From Ephydatia muelleri (lineage: Eukaryota > Porifera > Demospongiae > Spongillida > Spongillidae): a stretch of 64,000 nt of DNA. The notes below the pieces were generated by a model. It worked only from the letters and a program-made list of their open reading frames with translations, was not told the DNA's origin and made no database searches. The stretch is from the NCBI GenBank assembly GCA_013339895.1, contig JABACO010000004.1, positions 11,757,545-11,821,544 on the forward strand. The letters are read 5' to 3'. Made by a program: the position numbers and the translations under genes. Positions 30,563 through 42,312 of the stretch are shown here, piece by piece; position 1 is the stretch's first letter, and each line of letters begins with the position of its first letter.

Positions 30563-31690
30563 TCAATATCCTGTTGCATTACCCTTCAGTTCTATAGCCT
30601 TAGGAATTACTTTAAGTGTCTGTTATATTTAACACAAACTTGTGGGGTCACTGTCCTCCAGAATGCCTTGATTTCATTGATGAGTTCCTCCTTGTTCTTC
30701 GGCTTCACCTCTCCCCGCATGTACTGTTTCAACTCGTGCCACAAATTCTCAATAGGGTTGAGGTCCAGTGACTCAGCTGGGGTTCTCCACCAGTTCACAT
30801 GCTTCTCCTTCAAGAACTGTTGTGCTAGCTTGGATGTATGTTTTGGATCGTTATCCGCCATAAAACGATGTGCCGCCATGAAACGATGTGAAGATGGGAA
30901 CTTCCGTGCTATGAATGGCAGCAGAGTTGTATCCAAGATTTTGACATACAGCGGAGCATCCATAATTCCATCAAACATGCACAGTGGAGCAGGACCATTC
31001 ACACTGATTGCCCCCCAGACGTGTACCTTGACAGGATGTTTAGGTCTTTGTTGCAGTAAGATAACTATAATTGCCAATGTTATATAAACAAAACAAGGGC
31101 ATTACCTAGGCTTTGGTTTAGGGGGTTGGCCAATCTTTCTGCAGCACGTCCTTCGCGATGAGTCTCAAGCTGAATAGATGACTCATCTGTCCATATAACA
31201 TTCTCGAAGTTATCCTGCTGGTATTCCTGGCACCATTCAAAGCGCTTGACTTTATTCCCTTCCCTAAACGGATTGCAAACGAGACAACACTCCTGTCAAC
31301 AATAGCTCATCACTAGTGCTAGGAACTTGTACCTGATCGTTCGGCAATAAGCGCTGCCTTAAAATACCCATCCTAGGCTTGCCCATGTGCACAGAGTGGT
31401 GCGAAGCGATAATTTATGGCCTTTGTGAAACGTACATGATGAAGCTATCTATTAAACAATCCAAAGAATTACACACCTTTGCTGCGCCAAAAGCCTACGA
31501 AGCTGAGTCGCGGTTGTTACGTCGTCAAGCTGCATTTGAGCCTCCACGATCCTTTTCACCTCCTCTGTAATCTTTGATGATCTCCCAGATCCGTGGCGAC
31601 GTGAGATCGTTCCACGGTTTTCAAACCTTTTAAGAAAACAGTGTATACCCACGTGACTTACCGTATCCCCTCCCCCAACAACAAATTTCT
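30563..31690 (-). pseudogene. Decayed Tc1-type transposase with a 60-bp intron
   Basis: Cut-and-paste transposase of the Tc1/mariner superfamily. The N-terminal helix-turn-helix part is at 31665-31480 (RRHGSGRSSKITEEVKRIVE). The catalytic residues are visible: Asp in VIWTDESSIQ, Asp in FMADNDPKHTS and Glu in DLNPIENLWHELK. The segment 31046-31105 has GT...AG ends and, if removed, restores the usual PKPKPR-PKHPVKVHVWG junction. Frameshifts near 31155 and 30610 and a duplicated HRFMA word disable it; the family C-terminus (VIPKAIELKGNATGY, stop at 30563-30565) is out of frame with the rest. Confidence 0.85.
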
Positions 31691-32047
31691 AATTGCTCTA
31701 CTCGTACACCCCTGTTGATGGTAAAATAGAATCCTTTGCTTCTCGTACGCAGAAAACACCATTTCAATGCCAGAGGATAACTAATCACAGAAACGTTAGC
31801 CTTTGCAGCGCTTTTACCATATATGTAACCTTTGCGGATTGCGATACGCAGAGTGAAATGACACAGCTGCTGTGGCCTCTATGCCTGCAGCTGTACCCGC
31901 GACACTAGTTCTGAACATGTTATCGTGTTGACCGTAGTACGAACGTAACATAGTTTTCTACCTACGCAGCGCAACTTTCTACGAACGTAAAATATTATGG
32001 GGATAAGGTATTACGTTACAAACATAGAAAATTATGTTGCGTTAACT

Positions 32048-32450
32048 CATAATGCTTACCAGCATCCTGAAAGTGTCCTACATTGTCGGCTGTTTACAGA
32101 TTGGCCTCCTGTTATGTGGAATTGTTGCTGGAGGTTTCATAGGCAGCCACATTTGTGTTGGGTCATGTTTCTCTTCTTCTATGCTGGATTTTGTCTCTTC
32201 CTACAGTTACCCTGATGCTACTGACTGATGTATAAATACATCATGCTGGAATTGAGCAGAGACTGTTTGTGATCTGCACAACTAGTATCATTACACCAGT
32301 CTTCTTTGCTTTAAAACACAGCCTGGATGAATGCAGTTCTTCAGAAATGGTATTCAAATCAGAGGTATGTTTGTGACTTAGTATTGCTGGCCACCTATTC
32401 CATGCCATTAAGCCTCCATTATGCTTACCGGCATCCTGAAGGTGCACAGC
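32048..32450 (+). repeat. Satellite array resumed
   Basis: Starts mid-core (cataatgcttaccagcatcc) directly after the 4.1 kb element, includes one exon-like block before GTATGT at 32364, and ends in a second core truncated after catcctgaaggtg. Same orientation as the main array. Confidence 0.85.
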
Positions 32451-32931
32451 AAAAACATAAGTGTGACGGTTGCCTGTTTGGTGTGACCGTAGTACGCCAA
32501 TAGACACACCACATCAGGTGTGACCTTCCAACACCGAATATATAAACGGGTGAAAACACCTCTACAAATCGGTGATTTCACACTATCAGATGGAGTGGGT
32601 AATTTCATTCCACTCGGCGGGATTTAATTCCTTCGTAGCGTGATTTCATTCCTACAGGGAGCCAGCTAGTTGTTTCATAATGATAGCTGTATTTAAAAAA
32701 GCGTACAACAAGTACGCACAATAGGGAGTGTTCCTTCATGGAGGCTGCACATAACCAACGTCATGTATGGGATTGGCCAGTTTTGAGGTGGCAACTTGTA
32801 ACAATATATGAAGTTGATGCCTGTATGGATAGGGTAAAATTAAAATAAAAGGCGCTGTCCAACAAGAAAGGGCAGCAAATACACACACATACATACACAC
32901 CACACACGCACACACACACACCAGCAGTTTC
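32451..32931. other. No gene recognised
   Basis: Unique sequence with a short CA-rich tract (32881-32930) that ends at the decayed HADHA exon. I see nothing else. Confidence 0.4.
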
Positions 32932-33010
32932 CTTTGAGGTCTGGGCAGTGGTGATGATCTCCAGCAGAGGCATCTTCTCCCAAGGGAGAGAAGTAGTGCA
33001 TGCCTATCAT
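32932..33010 (-). pseudogene. HADHA: Single HADHA-like exon with a 1-bp insertion
   Basis: Minus-strand exon preceded by a pyrimidine-rich tract ending gccaatcag and followed by a GT donor. It encodes MIGMHYFSP and then, one frame over, KMPLLEIITTAQTSKETAG. This is the conserved NAD-binding/HCDH block of the mitochondrial trifunctional enzyme alpha subunit (3-hydroxyacyl-CoA dehydrogenase part of fatty-acid beta-oxidation). One extra base between the two halves breaks the frame. I find no other HADHA exon nearby, so this is a gene fragment or pseudo-exon, unless the extra base is a sequencing error. Confidence 0.6.
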
Positions 33011-35779
33011 CTGATTGGCGCAAGGGAGGACGGCACCAATTAAAGGGTAATATGTGTGGGAAGGGGTGGGGGACAAAGGGGAAGACTGCAGGCAGTAAAG
33101 GCCAGGTGAGGATGTGATGGAGCCCACATACTCACTCCTACCATCCCTCCACCTAACTACCCTCTCGCTCTTGTTCCCCACCCCTGCTTCCTATGTCCAC
33201 CCCCTTCCCCCTATGTTCATCACTCGCTCCTTATTCTATCATTGTGCTCCTCCCACCATTGAAGACTGGCCTACGACTCCCTCGTGAACTTTGGACGCCT
33301 CACCAAAGGCTTCAGGCCAGGACTTACTCATATGCATGCATACAGTGACCTGTGTACATGTCACATGATAGATGTATCTATGGCCTGTGTGTTTGCAGAA
33401 GTTCAGGTTCAGCTGATCTGCCGGAATGGTCTCTGAGGGGACAGATGGGGGGACCGGGGACCCAGAGGTACTCATGGGGGAGGTGATGTTTTTCCTCCCT
33501 CACCACTAGATACCACAGGTAGGACCATCCTCCCCCTTCCTCAGATCGCCATTATTTATACTCACCCCTAGGTATTCAATATTGAATTGAGCCATTAATC
33601 AAATCATTGTACACTAAAAAGAAAAACAATACACATATAAAAATTGGAGCAGTGAGGCAAAATAAAAACAATTGGCTCATTCAGGGGATCGTTGCCTACA
33701 ATCTATCCCTTGGAGAAAAACAACCTGGAATGGCAAAGCCTTGAGGACAATCCACCCAGGGGAAAATAACCTCTCAGCTAACACTGCTCAAACATACGAC
33801 ACAAATGTCCTTTTTTTTCAGCTAGCTGTTCAAAAATCCTGTAAGGAAGTTGAATCATTGACACAGTTACTTGCAAATATCATTGATATAATTGCACACT
33901 GATGCCTTCCATTCTTCACTAGGCAATGGACCACGAGGTTGTATAGGATTATTAGCATACCCAATTCCAGCAACCCCATTTAGCTCGAAAGTGTCATGAC
34001 CACTAGACACAGATCAGGATAGTTTTTCCCTTTTCGAAGTATGTAGCAAGCAAGCCCTCAAATGATGCCCAGCACTTGATTCACAACTGCAGTAGCCACA
34101 TAGATCTTGTCAACATGGCTTTTATTCTCAGTCTGTTGAAGAGTATTCTGCTTAATCATTAATCAGCCTTTTGTGAACAGTTTTCAGCTTAGCCAATTTG
34201 GACATGTGAACATGCTTGTTTTGAACAGTTTTTTGTTTAGCTGATTTGATGTCCCTGACTTATTTAAGAATTTTTTTTAAATTCTTTTTGCACCTGGAAC
34301 TATTTTGCTTTCACACGGATCCCCACCGTAATCATGTAGAATCCCGCTAAGTTTTTTTAGCTGAACCATATATTTCTGCCGCTGATCTTGGTCAAACACT
34401 CTGTGCTTTTTTATTTGTTTACTACGTTTTCGGAATATGCTTCATTTTTTAATGCTTGCTGTGCTTTGTATCGACAGTGAGAACACATACATACATGTTT
34501 CGTTTGGCGTGTGAGCTAGCAAAAAATGTATGCATGTCTATAATGTGATTCGCTGATAGAAAACATTTCATGAGAGCAAATTCAAATTAAAAGTGGACAT
34601 TAGTAGTGTGGACACACCCTAGCAGTTTGTATTGCGATCACATCAGCTTCAGCAGAGCACATTTGAGGTACACAGATGAGGGGGCAGGCATGCTGGTTGT
34701 GTCTCCAACACTCCATGTGTACTTTTTCGGAGGGGGTTGTGGCGCCAACTCATGAGAGGGGATAAATCCCGCTTTTCTTTTCTCTCGGTGGCGCTGTGCG
34801 AGCTAGTTGGGAAAAGTACATTACCGAGTAAAACCTTTTCTAGGAGGCCCAAATGAAAAATATTTAATTATGGGTATGTGTTACCTCTTTCTCCTCATCG
34901 ATGATCGATCTGCAAGGCAGGAGGCACTTGTTGGGTTGAGCGTACACAGTGACTTCTTCTTCTTGATAGGGTCTGCCACAGTTGACAGCTGGTCTGAAGT
35001 GGATGGCGGCAGCTGGACTTGAGCCATGTCTCTGAGAGGGAGGGAGAGTAGGGTTTGCGGCAATCAATAATTAATGCATTGCTGCGCATGAATGGGCACC
35101 AACAGCCGCCACCTCCCCTTCATGATCATACTCTCTTCGTTTCCCATTCCCTCTCCGCCATCACCCCAATTCCTCCCTCTTTACTCATAAATCAACCCCC
35201 CTCCCCCCCCTCACGGCGGTCTGCTCTCATTGAACGCATAGGCCCTACGCCCCAAAATATTGAAGTGGCTACGTAGCCCCATAGCAACAAACCTAGCAAC
35301 CGATGTCCTTTAGAACAAGCTGTGCACGTCGAGGTACATGAAACGTAATCAACACCTAAAAGCCATACTAGCAGTGACAAACACCTCTGACCTTTATTGT
35401 AGGCATAAATCACGTGCCCTGGCATTGCTAACTGTTGGCTCTGGTTCTTCGAAAGCTATTGACTTACGCACGGTGAACAGCGACCACGTGTGTTCAAAAA
35501 AGGATAACGACCCTCGGTGACTGAGATGGAACATGCCAAAACTATCACGGTAAAGTTCATTGAATGTACTATCGTTTTCTGGTACACGTTAATGGTGACG
35601 GATTTTCTTGAAGTAGTTTTCAAGCCTTTGGAAATCCACCATTTGTGTTTCATTTTAGGGGTGGAGAATATTTGCGCAATGAGGTTTGATTTGACTTCAT
35701 GTTGATATGTATATAGATTGAATTACATAGCTATAGTATTCTTTACTCTCTTAGCTGGAGGAGGGGTGGCAGCTACCAA
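33011..35779. other. Mostly intergenic, weak exon-like stretches only
   Basis: Two short stretches look vaguely exonic: 33279-33335 plus (reads YDSLVNFGRLTKGFRPGL) and 34890-35030 minus (with VADPIKKKKS). Neither can be tied to a family. The rest is AT-rich with no repeats that I recognise. Confidence 0.3.
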
Positions 35780-36555
35780 TTATGGCTCAATACTTAGTAA
35801 ATGTTCTTTCACTATGCACTTCAGGTTCTGCACGCAGTCTTTAATGGGAGCAAATACCAAGCCAAGTTGATTAAGTTTGGCATGGATTGACTCGGCTCCT
35901 TGTTCACCCAGGAGGCCAAGGCCAACATGATTACTATTTGCCCACTGTGAAGTGTGATCCTCTAATAGATGCATTTTAATTGGGACTGTTGCCTCTGGAT
36001 ATGTGTCTCGGAAAAAGGCCATGAACTCTTGAATAGCCTAGTTAGTTAGAATGGAGCATAAAGTGGAACCCTACATGTACACTGAACATTGTTAACCTAC
36101 CAGGTCTAGTGCATGTGCTTGTGTCGCATCAATGAAGTTCTGATTACATATATTGTGACATTTTCATTTTCCATATAAGGAGAATGCGGTGATGAATTTA
36201 GTCACTTGACCAGCTACCTCTCCAGATCGGTGGGGCAGTTTCTCTTGTGCCAACTGAGATATAGATGGTGCACAGAGTCTGGATGTTTGGTACCTGATAA
36301 TTCTTTAAGCAGTATGAATTATTCATATCCACATGTATTGTATAGCACTGTACCTTCAATGCCTTCTGTACAGGTTGCCAATAAATGCCCCCCCCCAAAA
36401 TACTGCTGTCGTTGAACTCCAAATGATTGTAGTGCATTGTCAAGTATCTTGACAAAGGGCCCTTCTTTTTCAGAGTACCCTCTTTTCACAGTTACTTGTG
36501 CATTAGGCCACTTCTGCTTCCTATAATAACTAACTTGAATACAATTGTGCATGTT
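35780..36555 (-). pseudogene. Fragments of a lineage-expanded element-type protein
   Basis: Two minus-strand pieces: 36490-36370 (FVKILDNALQSFGVQRQQY followed by a run of G that breaks the frame) and 36022-35780 (PIKMHLLEDHTSQWANSN, VGLGLLGEQGAESIHAKLNQ, CIVKEHLLSIEP). I remember the 'HLLEDH ... GLLGEQGAESIHA' block from many uncharacterised, multicopy cnidarian and sponge proteins. Function unknown; the multicopy nature and the surroundings point to a mobile element. Confidence 0.5.
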
Positions 36556-37100
36556 GGATAATGACTTACAAGTGCCTTCACTGATCTGCAGCAGATTGCT
36601 TCAAAAGATCCACAGCAAGAGGGTTTTTCTTTCTGTGGAATAAGGCCACATATGTTGCCACCGGCCGCAACACTTCATGTGCATGCTGGGCAGTTTCAAC
36701 TCCCTCCTATTGCCATGCATGTACCCCTCTCCCCCCATTCACTTGACAATACATTGGTGTAGCGTCGCTTGTGCACGACAGCCAACATTGATATATCCAT
36801 CAACTACATATACACAACACTGACTCAACACAAACTCCACAACCACATACCACCACATGGAGAGCAGGGGCCAGCTACCTACAACTAGATTTGATTTTAG
36901 CCTAATTTATTTAGAGTGGTGGGCCCACACCAGCTCAAGGAAAAAAACCTCACTTAGTGAGGAAAAAAACAACACACACTGCTCATCCTACATATACAAT
37001 TGTTCTGACAGCACATGAGCTCCTTCCAGCTTGCGTCATCTGCATTCATGAATGTCAAGGAGACAACTGAACATACACATACATCACATAAGAAAGAAAA

Positions 37101-37280
37101 GGTTGACTGTAAGTCGTGCACTGTGACTTAGACTGACTAGTCTTCCCGCCTTCCTAGATACATATACCCAGATCCACGTGGCCATCTCACATGCTTCACA
37201 CCTACATCATAAGCTGCCAATCACAATAGGAGGGAGCGTAGTTTCTGTCTAATTTACTACGTTCAAACGACATAAACATA
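37101..37280 (-). repeat. Split direct repeat A, inner copy (A2)
   Basis: Near-identical to 38739-38917, including the ends ggttgactgtaagtcgtgca and ttcaaacgacataaacat. It abuts repeat B1 directly. Confidence 0.9.
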
Positions 37281-37284
37281 TATC

Positions 37285-37372
37285 TCCCTCCTATTGCCAT
37301 GCATATACCCCTCTCCCACCATTCACTTGACAACACATTGGTGTAGCGTCGCTTGTGCACGACAGCCAACAT
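37285..37372 (-). repeat. Split direct repeat B, copy B1
   Basis: Matches 36700-36788 with a few substitutions (tccctcctattgccatgcat, gtgtagcgtcgcttgtgcac). The diverged element at 21 kb carries a related block at 21090-21186. Confidence 0.9.
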
Positions 37373-37393
37373 AGAGTAACAAAGAAAGCCTTG

Positions 37394-38650
37394 TTAGAGG
37401 CCAAGTCTCTTTGATACCTCCAAACAACTGACCACTGAATCTTTCACATACCCATCCTTTGCTGACTCTGATTTCCATCGACCATGTCTCTTGAACAATC
37501 TGTCTGGTACACCCGCATTAGCTGCTGCAGTGGCACCGCCTGCTCGCAGACTGTGCATCCCAAACAGAGCAGGATCCAAACCCATAGACTTTATCTTCTC
37601 CAGCAACAATTCCCTGGCTCTCGAATAACTAAGTCCACCTCCTTTCCTCAGCCTTTTCGCCCAACTTGGTCTTCGATATGGCCCTAAATACGTGCTCATG
37701 CGCTGTACATTCTAGCCCGCCCATAGCATAATACCTCTCCATCATGCCGACTGGGCAAGTGGCTGTACCGGTTCTAGCCACAATAAGGGAGGAACCCTCC
37801 CTGTACTGATCTGTTTTACTCCCATCAATCGTAATTACCATGCTTTCGGTATTAAACAGTATGTCACTACTCCTGAGCTTAATTAGCTCATCGCATCTCA
37901 GGAATCCAGCAAAAGCAACCAGACACATTGCCAATAACCTGACATCTGTCAATGATGGATCTGGCCCTGCAGCCTCCACCATTTCCTTCAACATATCTGC
38001 AGTTACAGGCTCCTTACGAGACTTTGGTCGGGCCAGCATGCGCCTCAGTCCAGCCAATGTCGCTTGGACAATAGGTGACGTACCCACTGACTCAAGCCCA
38101 GCTACCTCATGCAGCCATGATAATGCATGCACAGCCTCCTCTACCGCTGCCCTGGATTGTACTGACTCAGGTGTTGTAGATAGAGTGCTAGATGTATATC
38201 CTTAACAGGGAATGCGGGTACTTCACGTCTGGCCTCTGCCCATGTCTTCCACCTCTGATAGGCTCCCAGGTATTTCTTTGTCGTGGAATCCGCCCTGCTT
38301 CTCAGAACAGTGGCTGGTAGAGACTGTGCAAGACGCCGCAGCTCTGGGTCCTCCAGATCCTTCAGCAGTGGCCAGACACCCACTCCCATCACATCTTCTT
38401 TCTTAGCTCGCGCCAGCGCTTCTCTTCCCGCTCCCCTTTCTGCACGGGCGATGGCAGCGGAGGTGGTTTTCAGCTGCTCTTCGACGTCTTCGCAAAAACG
38501 ATATTGGTTCTCGTTTCCCTTTCGGCGAAACGAGTATGGGTCACGCCTGGAGCTTCGTGCCAACTTGCTCGCCGCTTCCTCCTGGCCGACCGCAAAATCT
38601 TCGCGCATTTGTTGCATTTCGGCAACCATTTTAGCGCTTCCAGACGGTCG
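37394..38650 (-). pseudogene. Tyrosine recombinase, twice frameshifted
   Basis: Continuous homology to the copy at 21.2-22.6 kb. An N-terminal helical region (EEQLKTTSAAIARAERGAGR) is followed by the SAM-like domain (STTKKYLGAYQRWKTWAEAR). The core has Arg in CDELIKLRSSDI, HSLRAGGATAAANAG, HGRWKSESAK and the candidate nucleophile in GYVKDSV. A 4-bp deletion near 38161 and a shift near 37640-37690 break the frame. ATG of the main frame is at 38629. Confidence 0.75.
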
Positions 38651-39194
38651 CTTCCACTGGGTCCGGGTTCCGACATATGTGTGGCTGCTCTATCGTCACG
38701 TTCGGAATCCATCTCTCTCACGAAAAGGTTGACTGTAAGGTTGACTGTAAGTCGTGCACTGTGACTTAGACTGACTAGTCTTCCCGCCTTCCTAGATACA
38801 TATACCCAGATCCACGTGGCCATCTCACATGCTTCACACCTACATCATAAGCTGCCAATCGCAATAGGAGGGAGCGTAGTTTCTGTCTAATTTACTACGT
38901 TCAAACGACATAAACATCTATGGTCTGCTTGGAGCAATGGAAACCTTTGCAGCACCTGGCTGTACTTGGAAAAACTGGAGGAGTCGAAATCAGTTGTTTG
39001 AGATGTTAGTTCCAAGTCCAGTTGACAGCATAGAGATTCCAGCAGATGGAACATCTTAGTGAAGATCCCCAACATGATGTGGAAACCAGGTGGGCAGACC
39101 TGTATGGTTAACTCAAATAATTGTAATGTTGGATTCATTTACCTGTGAAACAGGGATGTCAAAACTAGGTTCTGAGATGCAGTTAAAGAGCTAA

Positions 39195-39821
39195 ACTAAG
39201 TTAAAGTCTTCTTTGTCCATGTACTCAGACTCAGGGCAAAACCGTAGATAACAAAGCATGTCGTAAAAACGGTTTCGGCTTATACCAAACCTGGTTCCAA
39301 AGTTCGGAGCAGGAAAGATAAAATAATTGAGACCATAGGTCTTGACGACGATTACTTGTCCTGGTAAGGGCTAATAGAACTCCGAGCAACTTCTTAAATT
39401 CGACTTCGGTCATAGCTTTCTTTTTGGTAGGCGTTGCTTCAGCACTCCATTTAATGATGTTGTTTACCATTTGTGAAGGAAAGCTTATCCAGAAGAAATC
39501 CATAATGGTTTTATCTTTAACATCTGCGCTGTCAGACCATAGAATGGTTGCATTAAATCGTGGCATGTAACGACTGTCTTCACTTATTTCACTAACAACA
39601 CTCCATTTCACTCCGTTGCACATCAAAAGATCTGGTGTGTCATCCAAATGACTTGCAGCTTGCTCTGCATTACCATCTATCTGTACAAGTTCTTCATTCA
39701 TTGAAATCTCATTTTCCTCATTAGTACCAGCTGTATCACGCTCATTTAAAGTAGCTTCATCTTCTTCACTTTCAACTGCAACTTCGTTTGCAACCTCCTC
39801 GTTCACTGACAGCCTCATCAT
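39195..39821 (-). pseudogene. piggyBac-type transposase N-terminal fragment
   Basis: An acidic N-terminus (SEEDEATLNERD) is followed by DFFWISFPSQMVNNIIKWSA, EFKKLLGVLLALTRTSNRRQ and DLWS, the start of the DDE_Tnp_1_7 (piggyBac) domain. The frame then slips near 39270, and the family sequence continues one frame over (FYDMLCYLRFCPESEY) to 39195. Catalytic Asp residues would lie beyond and are absent. Confidence 0.65.
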
Positions 39822-39949
39822 TCACAGCAGATGCGATTCCATTACTAGTATGCACCGTAACCTCCTCTATTACCACAATGTCAATGTCATATGGAATGCA
39901 GTAATGATAAAATACACACATTCACACATATACACACAAACCTGAAAGT

Positions 39950-41029
39950 GCTTGCTAATGTTCATAATCATTGCTTGCAGAATGTCAGGGTTGCTGGCAG
40001 TTTTTCATGCACCAATACAAATGTACTTTAGTGCTTCTTGCTATGGGGAGATATTGTGAAATAATGTACCCTTGTCAGATAGTTCAGTAAACCACGTCTT
40101 ATCCCTGGCACGAACTGAACCAGCACAGATTTTACGTAACTCCTTAGCCACATTTTTCGTGCCTGCATTTACTGTAATGCATTACACAGTTAAAACAAAT
40201 GTATGCCATACCATGCCACGTGTCATAGGAATTCATCATCCCTAGTTCCTCTACATACTTCTTTATGGTAGCCTGGTAGTCATGGGCAACCTCTGTGATG
40301 TTCAATCCTTCATTAAAGTTAAATAAAATTAAATTTTTCTGAATAAGAAAACAAAGATATCCACATTCATACCTCGGGCAATAACTTGGGGCAGGACCAT
40401 CTTTGTGCACACAATCTCCCTTGTCTGAACTACCCTGTGGTCTTGTCTAGATAGAGTGGCAATCCTGACAATCCTATGTGTACTGAAAATAGACATTATG
40501 GTTTGCTAGGTAATAGACATGGTTATGTACAAACCTTCCAGCCAGACAAGGTACTGTGGTGTGATACGCATTCGACGTAGAATCGTGGCGTACATCAGTG
40601 ATAACCCACTATTTATATACATAATTATTTCCACACTGAATACAATTAGTTTTAAGTCTAACCTCTCCACTTGTAATGTAGTCAGGGTTTGCCTTCACAC
40701 GATCTACAGCAGCCTTCATGGACTCTTCAACTGGGTTATTTGCTGATAGAATTTGTCCACATAAACTGACGACAATAGATTATCGAATAACAATATGCAC
40801 AAATCAGCTCAGTCCCTACCTGAGTGGATGTATCGCTGCTTCACTTCACCCAAACCAGCAAATGTGCAGAAATTCATGTACTGGCGTGGTAACATGCCAG
40901 CACAAGTGAAAGCCTGAAAGAATAATGACATTTGTATCAATCATTAGTAAATAATGTTGGTACTTGTACTTCTGATTGGCAAGATAATGACCAGACAGAA
41001 CTCTGGAACTAGCCCAGACACGTGATTGC
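39950..41029 (-). pseudogene. Fragments of an uncharacterised element-type gene
   Basis: Minus-strand exon-like pieces in order: CPKCKQSRVWASSRVLSGHY (near 41020), TCAGMLPRQYMNFCTFAGLG (near 40890), SANNPVEESMKAAVDRVKAN (near 40720), SYDTWHGM (near 40220) and GTKNVAKELRKICAGSVRAR (near 40130). The 'WHGTKNV' block followed by a charged helix belongs to a large uncharacterised family that I remember from sponge, cnidarian and mollusc genomes. The piece at 41029 joins directly to an integrase-core fragment, so the junction is chimeric. Confidence 0.4.
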
Positions 41030-41735
41030 TTGCACTTTGGGCAAACAAATTGTACTCATCCAACCACAACATCAGGGTCATTGTTAGTGGCAGTCAGCTC
41101 CAACCAAATGATCTTCCGTGAAAATCTGGAGGAACACTGTGAAAATTATGAAACAAGATACAGAGACTACTTACCCATCAATACAAGCATGAATGGGGAA
41201 GCCAAACAGTTTGAGCTTGTCATACCCATCGATGTGCCAACACTTGGACCCTGAAATGAAACACTAAGTTCAAGGTATAGGTAGCTGCACACATGGGGCT
41301 TGTCGCTTGCCTTGTTCACATATGTTCTCCTTGTAAGTCGTTTAACTTTACATAGTCGTGAAGCAATAGGATCCATTACTGCCAGTAGCATCATCACAGT
41401 GGATCTAGATGAGTGATGTATGTCAAGGAGGATCACGTGTACCTCACCCAAAGATGAGTCTACCTTTTTAATGGTGTACCGGTACTTCAATTGTAGCAAT
41501 CTCCGCATTGCCTGGTATCCGAGGCAGCAGTTGGACGTTTGAAGTTCATTCTATGCCCCCCACGTGGAGACGTCACGCCACTCTGTATTTGCATAGCCCG
41601 GCAATAAGTACTGACCTTAATGGCCTGATGTACAAGTGTAAGGCGTGTTTCCACAACATTGCGCCGTTTAAGTCCCAGCGCAGCGAGCCTTTTCTTGAGC
41701 CATGTTAGCCTGAAGGTATAGCGATGCCGTTAGTT
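41030..41735 (-). pseudogene. Integrase-core (rve-like) element gene, broken
   Basis: Minus strand: an N-terminal helical block (LKKRLAALGLKRRNVVETRL near 41690), then VMMLLAVMDPIASRLCKVKR and RRTYVNK (near 41380), then KCWHIDGYDKLKLFGFPIHA and CIDG (41250-41165) and FSRKIIWLELTATNNDPDVV (41110-41050). The Trp-His-x-Asp and Ile-Asp-Gly segments match the retroviral-type DDE integrase core of a family that I know from fish, cnidarians and sponges. Several frame changes and a stop after 'VVVG' show it is dead. Confidence 0.55.
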
Positions 41736-42054
41736 TACTGCTACTGCGCCAGTGTAGCCAGCATACACACTAACCCAACAACCACGTGGTGCATTAGACG
41801 CAGATACGCGAGTATTACCAGGATTGTCTTCTGCTGCCTCCAGTATTGCACTATTAGCCCTGCATGTGCATGTATATGCATCGTTACCTGATAGTGATAT
41901 GCTAACTTACGGTCGACTATTGGGTCGTCTCTGTGAACCATACTGCTTGCCTCAAGTACTGTTGTATATCGAATAGTATAAAATTACGTGACGTCATGCA
42001 AGGTGCCACCTATATATCCCATAGTACGTTTGGCTGGTCGCTCGGAGAAAAGGT

Positions 42055-42132
42055 CCGCTGTTCGATCTCAAAAATAGACTGTTGTTCGATCCCAAATATA
42101 GACCGTTGTTTGATCCCAAAAATAGATCAATG
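42055..42132. repeat. Three ~25-bp direct repeats
   Basis: Three units of gttgttcgatcccaaatata plus gac/gat, followed by looser copies with gatcgc words. No link to a gene. Confidence 0.6.
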
Positions 42133-42312
42133 CTAGTTCGCACGGTAGCAAAAGTGGATGATCGTTTGATCGCGGAATGGGATCAATCGCAGAATCGGAC
42201 CGCTGCTCCATTGCTCGAACACGGAATCGGACCGTCGCTATATTGTTCAATCAAAAAACCGCTTGTCGTACAATGTTTGGTCGCACGACCTCCAGGGCCA
42301 CCGTAGCTATCA

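Larger units (their letters stand above)
27953..32047. mobile_element. 4.1 kb element with 33-bp inverted ends carrying a BEN gene
   Basis: Left end 27953-27985 (agttgacgcaatgtaatttt...) and right end 32015-32047 (complement of agttaacgcaacataatttt) match at 28 of 33 positions. Both ends have subterminal cgaacgtaa or ttacgttac words inside. The satellite stops at the left end and resumes directly after the right end, so the element inserted into the array and replaced or removed about 30 bp of it. Contents: a BEN-domain gene remnant (plus strand), a 60-bp tandem repeat and a decayed Tc1 copy (minus strand). Which of these, if any, mobilises the element is unknown. Confidence 0.7.
36700..38917 (-). 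mobile_element. Ngaro-type YR element with split direct repeats, no RT
   Basis: Two direct repeat pairs frame a recombinase ORF. Repeat A (~180 bp, starts ggttgactgtaagtcgtgca) is at 38739-38917 and 37101-37280. Repeat B (~88 bp, includes gtgtagcgtcgcttgtgcac) is at 37285-37372 and 36700-36788. Along the minus strand the order is A1, ORF, B1, A2, B2, the split-direct-repeat layout known from Ngaro elements. Only a coiled N-terminal region and the tyrosine recombinase are encoded; there is no reverse transcriptase or RNase H, so this is a deletion derivative or a YR-only element. Confidence 0.75.
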
